In this document: one piece after another, positions 25,003-32,637 of the stretch | How positions within the stretch are numbered: the stretch's first letter is position 1 | Layout of the letters: every line of letters starts with the position of its first letter | Assembly: GCA_963733065.1 (NCBI GenBank) | Contig: CAVTBT010000007.1 | Span: 186,001-250,000 of the forward strand | DNA length: 64,000 nt | Reading direction: 5' to 3' | Source: CAVTBT01 sp963733065 | GTDB taxonomy: Bacteria; Actinomycetota; Thermoleophilia; Gaiellales; Gaiellaceae | Position numbers and translations under genes: made by a program | Notes under the pieces: generated by a model | The model's database searches: none | The model's input: only the letters and a program-made list of their open reading frames with translations | What the model was told of the DNA's origin: nothing

Positions 25003-26613
25003 ATGGCGAGCTCCAATCACCGCACGTACGACGCCGTGATCATCGGCGGCGGGCACAACGGGCTCGTCGCCGCGGCGTACCTTGCGCGGGCCGGACTCAA
25101 GGTCGTCGTGCTGGAGCGGCGACACGTTCTCGGCGGGGCGGCGGTAACCGAGGAGGTGTTCCCCGGCTTCCGGTTCAGCGTGGCCTCGTACGTCGTCTCG
25201 CTGCTCCGCCCCGAGATCGTCCGGGAGCTCTCGCTGCCGGAGCACGGCCTCGAGATCCTGCCTCTCGACGGAACGTTCACGCCGCTCGACGGCGACTACC
25301 TGTGGCGTGTGAACGACCACGGCCGCACCGTGCGTGAGCTCCGACGCTGGTCGGCGAGCGACGCGGAGGCGTACGAGGAGTACAGCCGCCTGATGTTCGA
25401 GATGGCGAGGTTCATCAAGCCGATCCTGTCCATCGCGCCGCCGGACCCGGCCCGGCTCAATCCGCGCGAATGGCTCCCCGTCGCACGTCTCGCCCGCTCC
25501 TTCAACGGCCTCTCCCTCGAGCAGCGGGCTGTGTTCATCCAGCTCATGACGATGAGCGCCGCCGACTTCCTCGACCAGTGGTTCGAGACGGATCCGCTGA
25601 AGGCGACGATGAGCGCCTCCGGGATCATCGGCACGTTCCAGGGGATCCGCTCTCCCGGGACCGCCTACGTCCTGCTGCACCACTACATGGGCGAGATCGA
25701 CGGCGTCCTGCGAGCCTGGGGAATACCGCGAGGAGGGACCGGCGCAGTCAGCGAGGCGATCGCGAGCGCCGCCCGGTCGTTCGGTGCCGAGATCCGGACC
25801 GAGACCGCCGTCGAGCACTTCCTGACCCGAGGCGACGAGGTGACCGGCGCGGTCACGTCGGCGGGCGACGAGGTGACCGGGCGGGTGACGCTGTCGAGCC
25901 TGGACCCGCAGCAGACGTTCCTCCGGCTCCTGCCGTCCGGCCTCCTCGACGGGTCGTTCCTCGCAGAGGTCGCGCGCTACCGGTACCGGGGCTCCAGCGG
26001 GAAGGTGAACCTGGCCCTGGACGGGCTTCCCGAGTTCACGTGCCTGCCCGGCGAGGGCGACCACCTGCGCGGCGCGATCAGCTTCAGCCCGAGCATCGAC
26101 TACATGGAGCAGGCCTACGACGACGCGAAGTCCGGGCGCTTCAGCCGGCGTCCGTACATCGACATGGTCATCCCGACCCTGGTCGACCCGTCGATGGCGC
26201 CTCCGGGCAAGCACGTCATGAGCTGCTTCGTCCAGTACGCGCCCTACCGCCTGGCCGAGGGCGACGAGTGGGACGACGGCCGGCGCGATGCGTTCGGGGA
26301 GACCGTCGTCGACACGATCGCGGAGCGGGCGCCGAACATCCGCGAGCTGATCCTGCACGCGCAGGTGCTCACCCCCAAGGACATCGAGCAGCGGTTCGGG
26401 CTCTCCGAGGGAAACATCTTCCAGGGCGAGCTCTCGCTCGAGCAGCTCTTCTTCAACCGGCCCGTGCCGGGATGGGCGCGCTACCGGACGCCGCTGCGGA
26501 ACCTCTGGATGTGCGGCTCGGCCACGCACCCCGGGGGTGGAATCATGGGCGCGTCGGGACGCCTCGCGGCGCTGCAGGTCCTGCGCGCGCTCCGCGCCAA
26601 GAAGGCCGCCTGA
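25003..26613 (+). CDS. FAD-dependent oxidoreductase, PYROXD2/phytoene-desaturase-like
   Basis: A 536-residue flavoprotein. N-terminal dinucleotide-binding motif YDAVIIGGGHNGLVAAAYLARAGLKVVVLERR followed by LGGAAVTEE. The substrate region includes FQGIRSPGTAYVLLHHYMG and GGTGAVSEAIASAA. It ends in the FAD-contact segment LWMCGSATHPGGGIMGASGR, which is the form seen in PYROXD2-like rather than carotenoid-type desaturases. There are no carotenoid genes nearby. Together with its neighbour it stands divergent from two THF-dependent demethylases, which suggests joint action on one methylated substrate (oxidation on one side, methyl transfer on the other). The reaction is unknown. Confidence 0.85.
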   Translation: MASSNHRTYDAVIIGGGHNGLVAAAYLARAGLKVVVLERRHVLGGAAVTEEVFPGFRFSVASYVVSLLRPEIVRELSLPEHGLEILPLDGTFTPLDGDYLWRVNDHGRTVRELRRWSASDAEAYEEYSRLMFEMARFIKPILSIAPPDPARLNPREWLPVARLARSFNGLSLEQRAVFIQLMTMSAADFLDQWFETDPLKATMSASGIIGTFQGIRSPGTAYVLLHHYMGEIDGVLRAWGIPRGGTGAVSEAIASAARSFGAEIRTETAVEHFLTRGDEVTGAVTSAGDEVTGRVTLSSLDPQQTFLRLLPSGLLDGSFLAEVARYRYRGSSGKVNLALDGLPEFTCLPGEGDHLRGAISFSPSIDYMEQAYDDAKSGRFSRRPYIDMVIPTLVDPSMAPPGKHVMSCFVQYAPYRLAEGDEWDDGRRDAFGETVVDTIAERAPNIRELILHAQVLTPKDIEQRFGLSEGNIFQGELSLEQLFFNRPVPGWARYRTPLRNLWMCGSATHPGGGIMGASGRLAALQVLRALRAKKAA

Positions 26614-26615
26614 GA

Positions 26616-28250
26616 GTGGCCCGGGAGCGATACGACGCGGTCGTGGTCGGGGCCGGGCACAACGGCCTGGTCGCGGCTTCGTACCTGGCGAAGGGTGGGC
26701 TCCGGACGCTGGTTCTCGAGCGGCGAAGCCGGGCGGGCGGCCTCCTGGCTACCGAGGAGGTCGCGCCCGGTGTGCGCGCGCCGGTTGCGGCCGACTGCGT
26801 CGGAGGTCTCCGTGACGACGTCGTCCGTGACCTTGGGCTCGGCTCGCATGGCTTCCGCGCCATCGAGCCGGAGGTAGTGGCCTTCGCCCCGTCCGCCGAC
26901 GGGCCCGGCCTCACGTTGTGGCGCGACCCGGTCCGGACGGCGATCGAGCTCCGGACGGGGACCCAGCCGCGCGATGCCGAGGCGTTCGTCGCCTTCGACC
27001 GCAGGATCCGCTCGCTGGGCGCCTTCCTGGCCCGCGTCCAGGCGACCGAGCCGCCGGACCTCGCGTCTCCGTCCCTCGCGGACACCACCGGCGGCCTCAC
27101 GCTGTTGAACGGCCTGCGGCACCTCGGGAGGCAGCAGCTGCGCGAGGCGCTGCGGGTGCTGCCGATGTCCGTCGCGGACCTCGTCGACGAAGCCGTCGAG
27201 GACGAGGCGCTACGCGGCGTCCTCGGCGCGCGAGGCGTTCGTTACACGGCCATGGGCCCCCGGTCGGCGGGGACGGCGCTCAACTTCCTGTGGGACTCGG
27301 CCCCAGGAGGAGGAGCGGCGGGCCGCACGGTCTTCGCGCGCGGCGGGCCGGACTCCCTGGCGGAGGCGCTCGTCGCCGCTGCGCGGAGCAACGCCGCGAC
27401 GATTCGCTGCGACGCCGACGTCGCGGCCATCCGAACCGGGCGAGGCTCTGTCGAAGGCGTCGCTCTCGCGAGCGGCGAGGAGATCGACGCGCGGATCGTC
27501 GTGTCGAACGCCGACCCCAAGCAGACCCTTCTGCGCCTCGTCGACCCGACCGAGGTCGGCCCGACTCTGGGCTGGCGGGTCGAGCACATCCGCACGCCCG
27601 GCGTGGTGGCGAAGGTGACCCTCGTCCTGGAGGGCCTGCCGGCGATCGGCGGCGTCGACGGCGAGCGCCTGCACGGGCGGATCGTCGTCGCACCGAGCCT
27701 TGACGACCTCGAGCGGGCGTTCGACGACTCGAAGTACGGCCGGATCTCCGAGCACCCGTATCTCGAGGCGACGATCCCCACCCTCTCAGACCCCTCGTTG
27801 GCCCCTGCTGGGACCCACGTCGTCACCGCGCTGTTCCAGTACGCGCCACGGCGCCTCCGGGACGCGGACTGGGACGAGGCAGCGCGCGATCGTGTAGCGG
27901 ACGGGGCCGTGCGGACGCTCGAGGTCTATGCACCGGGTATCGCGGACAGGATCGTCGCTCGCCACGTCGTCACGCCTGCGGACCTCGAGCGCGAGTACGG
28001 GCTCAGCGGCGGGCACCCGATGCACGGCGAGCACGCCCTCGACCAGGTCTTCGCCTGGCGGCCCCTCCTCGGCCATGCTCGCTACCGGCTTGCCGGGATC
28101 CGCGGCCTCTACATGTGTGGGGCGGGCACGCACCCCGGGGGCGGAGTCACCGGCGGCCCCGGGAGGAATGCAGCCCGGGCTATCCTCGCCGACGCCCGGC
28201 GGGCTCGACGCCGTAGAACGAGACGTCGCGCACGCGGTGCGGACGCGTAG
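26616..28250 (+). CDS. second FAD-dependent oxidoreductase, PYROXD2-like
   Basis: A 544-residue paralogue of the preceding gene, starting at GTG two bases after its stop. FAD motif YDAVVVGAGHNGLVAASYLAKGGLRTLVLERRSRAGG, central GPRSAGTALNFLWD and GGPDSLAEALVAAA, C-terminal LYMCGAGTHPGGGVTGGPGR. The two flavoproteins share layout throughout but differ in the substrate region, consistent with an old duplication and perhaps a heteromeric enzyme or two successive steps. A very basic Arg-rich tail closes the protein. Translational coupling with the first flavoprotein is likely. Confidence 0.84.
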   Translation: MARERYDAVVVGAGHNGLVAASYLAKGGLRTLVLERRSRAGGLLATEEVAPGVRAPVAADCVGGLRDDVVRDLGLGSHGFRAIEPEVVAFAPSADGPGLTLWRDPVRTAIELRTGTQPRDAEAFVAFDRRIRSLGAFLARVQATEPPDLASPSLADTTGGLTLLNGLRHLGRQQLREALRVLPMSVADLVDEAVEDEALRGVLGARGVRYTAMGPRSAGTALNFLWDSAPGGGAAGRTVFARGGPDSLAEALVAAARSNAATIRCDADVAAIRTGRGSVEGVALASGEEIDARIVVSNADPKQTLLRLVDPTEVGPTLGWRVEHIRTPGVVAKVTLVLEGLPAIGGVDGERLHGRIVVAPSLDDLERAFDDSKYGRISEHPYLEATIPTLSDPSLAPAGTHVVTALFQYAPRRLRDADWDEAARDRVADGAVRTLEVYAPGIADRIVARHVVTPADLEREYGLSGGHPMHGEHALDQVFAWRPLLGHARYRLAGIRGLYMCGAGTHPGGGVTGGPGRNAARAILADARRARRRRTRRRARGADA

Positions 28251-28369
28251 CGGAAGCGCGAGTTGAACGCGCCGACGCGCTCGTAGGGAGGTAGCGTCGT
28301 CGTTCGATGCCTGTAGCAGCCGTCGGCTGCGGTGCGCGACGAGTCGCAAGGTCGGGGGATTTCGTCCAC

Positions 28370-28699
28370 CTAGGCCTCCGGCTCGACGAGCCCGGTCTGG
28401 TAGGCGAGCACGACCGCCTGAACGCGGTCGCGGAGGTTGAGCTTCTGGAGGACGTGCGTGACGTGGGTCTTGACGGTCGTCTCGGTGATGAACAGCTGCT
28501 CGCCGATCTCCGCGTTCGACAGGCCGTCGGCCATCAGGCGAAGCACCTCGTGTTCGCGTGCCGTGAGCTCGTCGAGCCCTTGCGGCTGGGTCGGACGAGG
28601 GAGGCGGGAGAACTTCTCGATCACACGTCTCGTGACCGCCGGCGAGAGGAGGGCGTCGCCGGCGGCCACCGTCCGGATCGCCGCCAGCAGCAGACCCAT
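28370..28699 (-). pseudogene. C-terminal remnant of a NarL/LuxR response regulator
   Basis: 109 residues that correspond to the last third of a NarL-type regulator. The end of the receiver domain (LLAAIRTVAAGDALLSPAVTRRVIEKF) is followed by a complete LuxR helix-turn-helix (LTAREHEVLRLMADGLSNAEIGEQLFITETTVKTHVTHVLQKLNLRDRVQAV). The phosphoacceptor part is missing. The break is sharp at the ATG (28699), and a strong hairpin lies just upstream where the missing domain should be. No partner kinase is adjacent. Either a truncated leftover or a phosphorylation-independent DNA-binding protein; I favour the remnant. Confidence 0.75.
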
Positions 28700-28711
28700 G
28701 ACCCGTGACCA

Positions 28712-28742
28712 GACCCCCGGGCCGTTTTCCGGCCCGGGGGTC
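28712..28742. terminator. strong hairpin terminator downstream of tetR
   Basis: A perfect 13-bp inverted repeat (GACCCCCGGGCCG and its complement) around the loop TTTTC, followed on the plus strand by GTTTT. It lies ten bases after the TetR stop and before the regulator remnant, so it probably ends the minus-strand tetR message. Confidence 0.7.
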
Positions 28743-28751
28743 GTTTTCGCG

Positions 28752-29381
28752 TCAGGGGCTCGAAACGTGTGCTGCGTCCGCCCCGAGCGGCCCGACCAGG
28801 TAGTGCTGGAACGTCGGCGCGAGGTACTCGATCACGTCCGCCGCCGGCAGGGACGCGAGCGGTTCCACGCGCACGACGTGACGCGCGAACGCCAGCCCGA
28901 CGACCTGTGAGCCGACGAGGACGGCGCGGGTCTCGGGCTCGTCGTCGGTCACGGCCGCCACGAGCCTGCCGAGGTCGCGCGTCACGGTTTCCCGGACGAG
29001 GGCCGCGGCGTCGGGATGCGAGCTCGCCGACCGGATGCGACCGAGGACGACGGCGCGCGATCGCGGATTCTCGAGCATCCCCACGATGACTGCCGCGAGG
29101 CGGCGGCCGATGGTCGCCGCCGGTCCGTCCGCCAGGCTCGCGATCGCCTCCGCGACCACCGGCGGCAGGGCCATGACCTCCAGGAAGAGGGCGTCCTTCG
29201 AACCGTAGAAGCGCATGACGAGCGCAGCGTCGACACCTGCCTCGGCCGCGATCCCGCGCAGCGTCGCGCGGTCGTAGCCGAGCTCGGCGAACTGACGGCG
29301 CGCCGCCTCGGCAATTGCCTCGCGGGTCGTCGTCGGCCCCGGTCGCCGCCCGCTTCGCTTCGCTGAAGGTTCGCTTGACAT
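28752..29381 (-). CDS. TetR-family transcriptional repressor
   Basis: 209 residues. The N-terminal helix-turn-helix is typical of the TetR family: TREAIAEAARRQFAELGYDRATLRGIAAEAGVDAALVMRFYGSKDALFLEVM. The C-terminal ligand-binding helices resemble the TetR_C subgroup of drug-efflux repressors (RRLAAVIVGMLENP, LVGSQVVGLAFARHVVRVEPL). It is divergent from the MFS transporter with a 64-base gap that contains a 14-bp palindrome, so it most likely represses the pump and itself until a drug or metabolite binds. Its own -10 (TAGACT) lies beside the palindrome. Confidence 0.92.
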   Translation of the reverse strand: MSSEPSAKRSGRRPGPTTTREAIAEAARRQFAELGYDRATLRGIAAEAGVDAALVMRFYGSKDALFLEVMALPPVVAEAIASLADGPAATIGRRLAAVIVGMLENPRSRAVVLGRIRSASSHPDAAALVRETVTRDLGRLVAAVTDDEPETRAVLVGSQVVGLAFARHVVRVEPLASLPAADVIEYLAPTFQHYLVGPLGADAAHVSSP

Positions 29382-29393
29382 CGGCGCCTCAGA

Positions 29394-29399
29394 AGTCTA
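29394..29399 (-). promoter_or_regulatory. -10 TAGACT of tetR
   Basis: On the minus strand TAGACT lies 12 bases before ATG 29381 and four bases from the palindromic operator, so a bound repressor would block it. Confidence 0.4.
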
Positions 29400-29403
29400 C
29401 AGT

Positions 29404-29417
29404 TGTTGATATCAACA
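29404..29417. promoter_or_regulatory. probable TetR operator palindrome
   Basis: A perfect 14-bp palindrome TGTTGATATCAACA, strikingly AT-rich for this DNA, in the tetR-MFS divergent gap. It overlaps the likely -35 region of the MFS promoter (TTGTTG at 29403, then TTTACT at 29427 after 18 bases). Confidence 0.72.
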
Positions 29418-29445
29418 TGCGTTGACTTTACTCAGGAGGCTCGCC

Positions 29446-31011
29446 ATGCACACCAAGAAGCTCTTCCAGGACGAACGAACGCGACGAGGTGCGGTGCTGC
29501 GAGTCATGTGCCTCGCGCTGATGATGGTCGTCGGTGCGGTCGCCAGCCTGAACGTGGCGCTGCCGGAGATCGCGCGGAGCACCGGCGCCACGCAGACGCA
29601 GCTGCAGTGGATCGTGGCCGCGTACGCGCTGGCCTTCGCGGCGCTGCTGCTTCCCGCCGGTGCCATCGGCGACCGGATCGGCCGCAAGCCGGTCCTGGCC
29701 GCGGGCCTTGCCGTCTTCGGCCTCGCCTCGCTGGCGGCCGTCTTTCTGAACGATCCCGCCGAGTTGATCGCGCTCCGCGGCGTCATGGGCGTCGGCGCGG
29801 CGATGATCATGCCGGTGACGCTGTCCGTCATCACGACGGTCTTTCCGCCCGAGGAACGCGGCAAGGCCGTCGGAACGTGGGTCGGCGTGGCCGCCGGCGG
29901 CGGTGTGCTGGGCCTGCTCGCCTCGGGCGTCCTGCTCGAGTGGCTCCCCTGGCAGTCGATCTTCGTCCTCAACGTCGTCCTGGCAGCCGTCGCACTCGTC
30001 GGGACGCTCGCCATCGTGCCGGCCACCCGCGAGACGCGGCCGCCGCGGCTCGACCTCGTCGGCACGCTCCTCTCGGTCACGGCTCTGGCGGCGCTCGTCT
30101 TCGGCGTCATCGAGGGCCCCGAACGAGGGTGGAGCGAGCTCACGACGGTCGTCTCACTGGCGTCCGGCGTCGTCGGGCTCGTCGCGTTCGTGCTCTGGGA
30201 GTTGCGCCGCCGCGAGCCGATGCTCGACCCGCGGCACTTCACGCGGCGCGGTTTCGCCGCCGGGACACTCTCCGTGTCCGTCCAGTTCTTCGCGGCCTTC
30301 GGCTTCCTCTTCCTCGCGCTTCCGTACCTCCAGCTCGTGATGGGCTACTCGCCCTTGCAGGCTGCCGGCGCGCTCGTGCCGATGGCTCTCGTCGTCATCC
30401 CGCTGTCGCGCATCGCTCCCGCGATCGCGGCGCGGTTCGGCGTGCGCGTCGCCGGTGGGATCGGGTTGTCGCTGATGGCGCTCGGCTTCATCGTCCTCGC
30501 CACGCTCGATGTCAGCTCGTCCTACGCGCACTTCCTCGCCGGCCTCCTGCCCTTCGGCGCCGGCATGGCCCTCGCGGGCGCGCCCGCGACGACCGCGATC
30601 GTGGCGTCACTGCCGCGGAGCAAGCAGGGTGTGGCCTCGGCCGTCAACGATGTCTCCCGCGAGCTCGGCGGCGCACTCGGGATCGCGGTCCTGGGAAGCC
30701 TGATGAACGCCGTCTACCGCGCGGAGATGGCCGAGTCGACCGGCAGCCTGCCGGCCGGCGCCGGCGAGCAGGCCCGAGGATCGCTCGCGGCGGCTCAGCA
30801 AATCGGAGAGCACCTCGGGCCGCAAGGTCATCAGCTCGTGCTGCACGCCCAGGCGGCGTTCCTCCACGGCTTCACCCGCGGGCTCATCGCCGGTGCGGCC
30901 CTGCTGCTCCTCGGCGCGCTCGTCGTCGCCCTCCGGGCTCCCGGCCGCGCGGAGTCCCGGTCGAACGCGACCGGGAAGCCGATCGGCGCCGCCGCGGCAA
31001 GAGGCGCCTGA
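29446..31011 (+). CDS. MFS drug-efflux transporter (DHA2/EmrB-QacA type)
   Basis: A 521-residue multidrug:H+ antiporter with about 14 predicted membrane helices. Motif A is visible as GAIGDRIGRKPVLAAG between TM2 and TM3. LRGVMGVGAAMIMPVTLSVI matches the TM4 segment of the 14-TM family, and GTWVGVAAGGGVLGLLASGVL corresponds to motif C. The ATG at 29446 has AGGAGG six bases upstream; an earlier in-frame TTG (29422) overlaps the promoter and is rejected. The divergent TetR repressor and palindromic operator indicate induction by substrate. Confidence 0.93.
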   Translation: MHTKKLFQDERTRRGAVLRVMCLALMMVVGAVASLNVALPEIARSTGATQTQLQWIVAAYALAFAALLLPAGAIGDRIGRKPVLAAGLAVFGLASLAAVFLNDPAELIALRGVMGVGAAMIMPVTLSVITTVFPPEERGKAVGTWVGVAAGGGVLGLLASGVLLEWLPWQSIFVLNVVLAAVALVGTLAIVPATRETRPPRLDLVGTLLSVTALAALVFGVIEGPERGWSELTTVVSLASGVVGLVAFVLWELRRREPMLDPRHFTRRGFAAGTLSVSVQFFAAFGFLFLALPYLQLVMGYSPLQAAGALVPMALVVIPLSRIAPAIAARFGVRVAGGIGLSLMALGFIVLATLDVSSSYAHFLAGLLPFGAGMALAGAPATTAIVASLPRSKQGVASAVNDVSRELGGALGIAVLGSLMNAVYRAEMAESTGSLPAGAGEQARGSLAAAQQIGEHLGPQGHQLVLHAQAAFLHGFTRGLIAGAALLLLGALVVALRAPGRAESRSNATGKPIGAAAARGA

Positions 31012-31068
31012 GCACTGCGTGAAGGCGCCTGGCCGGTCGAGAGACGGGCCGGGCGCCTGACGCTCCGG

Positions 31069-31590
31069 CTAGTCCTGCCGGAAGCGCCAGCGGGTCTGGC
31101 TGAACTCGTCGCCCTTGCGGAAGCCGAACGCCTTCCGCGGGGCGACCTCGAACACGAGGGCGGTGCCGCCTTCGTGGACGAAGACACCGTCGCGCACCTC
31201 GAACTGCCAGTCGCTGCCGTACTTCGACAGGTAGGCGTCGGCGAGTCGGCGCAGCCGCTCGTCGTCGGCCACCTGCTCGGCGTCGCCCTCCACGACGACG
31301 TCGAGCCCCTCACCGATGGCGTTGCAACCGGTGGTGAGGATGCAGTGCCGGTTGTGGGCGAGGTTCCTCGCCTTGCGCTCGCTCGGACCGGTGCAGAAAT
31401 AGAGCGCGTCGTCCAGCCAGACGGCGATCAGGGGGGTGACGTGCGGACGTCCGTCGGGACGCACGGTCGACACCCAGTAGACCTCCGCCTGCTCGAGGCG
31501 CTCGCGGGCCTCCGGCCATTCCGTCGGAGTGGCGCCCCGGCTGCTGAAGCGTGTATCCAGCTCTGGTGGCGGTTCTGTCGCTCCGGGCAC
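31069..31590 (-). CDS. pyridoxamine-5'-phosphate-oxidase-like flavin-binding protein
   Basis: 173 residues, split-barrel PNPOx-like fold. Typical segments are EVYWVSTVRPDGRPHVTPLIAVWLDDALYFCTGPSERKARNL, then the conserved core strand DVVVEGDAEQV. Actinobacterial members bind FMN or F420, or act as haem-degrading-like proteins. The substrate here is unknown. The GTG start has AAGAGGAG about seven bases upstream. It stands alone between the MFS gene (convergent) and a VOC gene on the same strand, 66 bases upstream. Confidence 0.82.
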   Translation of the reverse strand: MPGATEPPPELDTRFSSRGATPTEWPEARERLEQAEVYWVSTVRPDGRPHVTPLIAVWLDDALYFCTGPSERKARNLAHNRHCILTTGCNAIGEGLDVVVEGDAEQVADDERLRRLADAYLSKYGSDWQFEVRDGVFVHEGGTALVFEVAPRKAFGFRKGDEFSQTRWRFRQD

Positions 31591-31656
31591 GTGTTTCTCC
31601 TCTTACGCACCGGGCCGCAGAGCGTCCCTCTACGGCCCGGTTCCGGTATCGGGGGC

Positions 31657-32079
31657 TTACCCGTCCGTCGACTGCACGAGTCGGAAGTTGTTTCCCGACG
31701 GGTCGCGGAACCCCGCGTCGACGCCGTACGGCCGCTCCGTCGGCTCCTCGTGGAACTCGACGCCGCGTGCCTTGAGCTCCTCGTAGGTCTTGCGGCAGTC
31801 GTCGGTCGAGAAGAACAGCCCGCCGGCTGCGCCCTTCGCCATCAGCGACTCGATCTGCTCGCGCGTCTCGGCGGCGAACACCGGCGGCCCCGGGATCGCC
31901 ATGAGCGCCAGCGCGACATCGGGCTGCCCGGGCTGCCCGACGGTCAGCCAGCGGAAGTTGCCGAGCTCGGGGAGCGAGACGTCGTCGCGGATCTCCATCC
32001 CGAGCTTCTCGGTGTAGAAGGCGAGGGCCTCGTCCTGGTCGTGGACCCAGACGTTGACGTGTGTGAGGTTCTTCAGCAT
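31657..32079 (-). CDS. VOC/glyoxalase-superfamily protein
   Basis: 140 residues with two beta-alpha-beta-beta-beta modules: NLTHVNVWVHDQDEALAFYTEKLGMEIRDD at the N-terminus and GGLFFSTDDCRKTYEELKARGVEFHEEP ... GFRDPSGNNFRLVQ at the C-terminus. Candidate metal ligands are His in the first strand and the final acidic or Gln positions. Such proteins act as glyoxalases, dioxygenases or antibiotic-binding proteins, and no substrate can be named. GGAGG lies five bases before the ATG. It is probably co-transcribed with the flavin-binding protein and follows the AraC regulator on the same strand. Confidence 0.83.
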   Translation of the reverse strand: MLKNLTHVNVWVHDQDEALAFYTEKLGMEIRDDVSLPELGNFRWLTVGQPGQPDVALALMAIPGPPVFAAETREQIESLMAKGAAGGLFFSTDDCRKTYEELKARGVEFHEEPTERPYGVDAGFRDPSGNNFRLVQSTDG

Positions 32080-32095
32080 GTGGCCTCCGTTCGAT

Positions 32096-32545
32096 TCAGT
32101 CGACGGCCAAGCTAGCCCGGCCGGCCCGTGCTGTCTTCTCGAAAACTGCTGGGCTCGGTCGCGACCACGTGCGGAGGATGCAGCTCGGGATCCGCGCGCG
32201 CCCGGCGGCCGGCGGGTGGGCGGCCCGGTAGGCAGTGGGCGAGAGGCCGAACGCGCGTCCGAAACTCGTCGTGAACGAGCCCACGCTCAGCAGCCCGACG
32301 TCGAGGCAGATCTCCGCGACCGAGCGGTCCGTGTTGCGCAGGAGCGCCGCTGCGCGCTCGAGCCGGCGCGTCAGGAGGTACTGGTGAGGCGTCTCGCCGA
32401 ACGCCCGCCGAAACTCGCGGCTGAAGTGCGCCGGCGACATGTGCGCGGCGCTGGCCAGGGCCGGCACGTCGAGTGGATCGCGGTAGCGCGCGTCGGCGAG
32501 ATCCCTCGCGCGGAGGAGGTGCCTGGCGGGAGGAACGTGATTCAC
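32096..32545 (-). CDS. AraC-family transcriptional regulator, single-domain
   Basis: 149 residues. Two helix-turn-helix motifs occupy the N-terminal two thirds: DPLDVPALASAAHMSPAHFSREFRRAFGETPHQYL and RSVAEICLDVGLLSVGSFTTSFGRAFGLSPTAYRA. No ligand-binding domain is present. The GTG at 32545 is preferred over the GTG at 32572 because GATACT stands exactly six bases upstream of it (leaderless pattern). It is divergent from the YCII-sigma gene and 16 bases upstream of the VOC gene on the same strand, so it probably controls one or both. Confidence 0.85.
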   Translation of the reverse strand: MNHVPPARHLLRARDLADARYRDPLDVPALASAAHMSPAHFSREFRRAFGETPHQYLLTRRLERAAALLRNTDRSVAEICLDVGLLSVGSFTTSFGRAFGLSPTAYRAAHPPAAGRARIPSCILRTWSRPSPAVFEKTARAGRASLAVD

Positions 32546-32551
32546 CGATCG

Positions 32552-32557
32552 AGTATC
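32552..32557 (-). promoter_or_regulatory. -10 element GATACT, leaderless-type
   Basis: On the minus strand GATACT is followed by six bases and the GTG at 32545. Confidence 0.35.
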
Positions 32558-32637
32558 GCGGTGACGGGTCACTGCAGCGCAGACTGATCCGCGGCGTGTA
32601 AGTAATCGGTGGAACCGAACACGGCGAGGAGATGACG

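Noticed and set aside
25003..28250. Carotenoid desaturase genes (crtI-like).
   Set aside because: The FAD C-terminal motif and length fit PYROXD2-like proteins better, and no phytoene synthase or other carotenoid gene is nearby.
32609..32614. GGAACC upstream of the YCII-sigma fusion, resembling an ECF -35 element for autoregulation.
   Set aside because: At ECF spacing no convincing -10 (CGTC/GTC) follows, and the implied transcription start would fall inside the gene.
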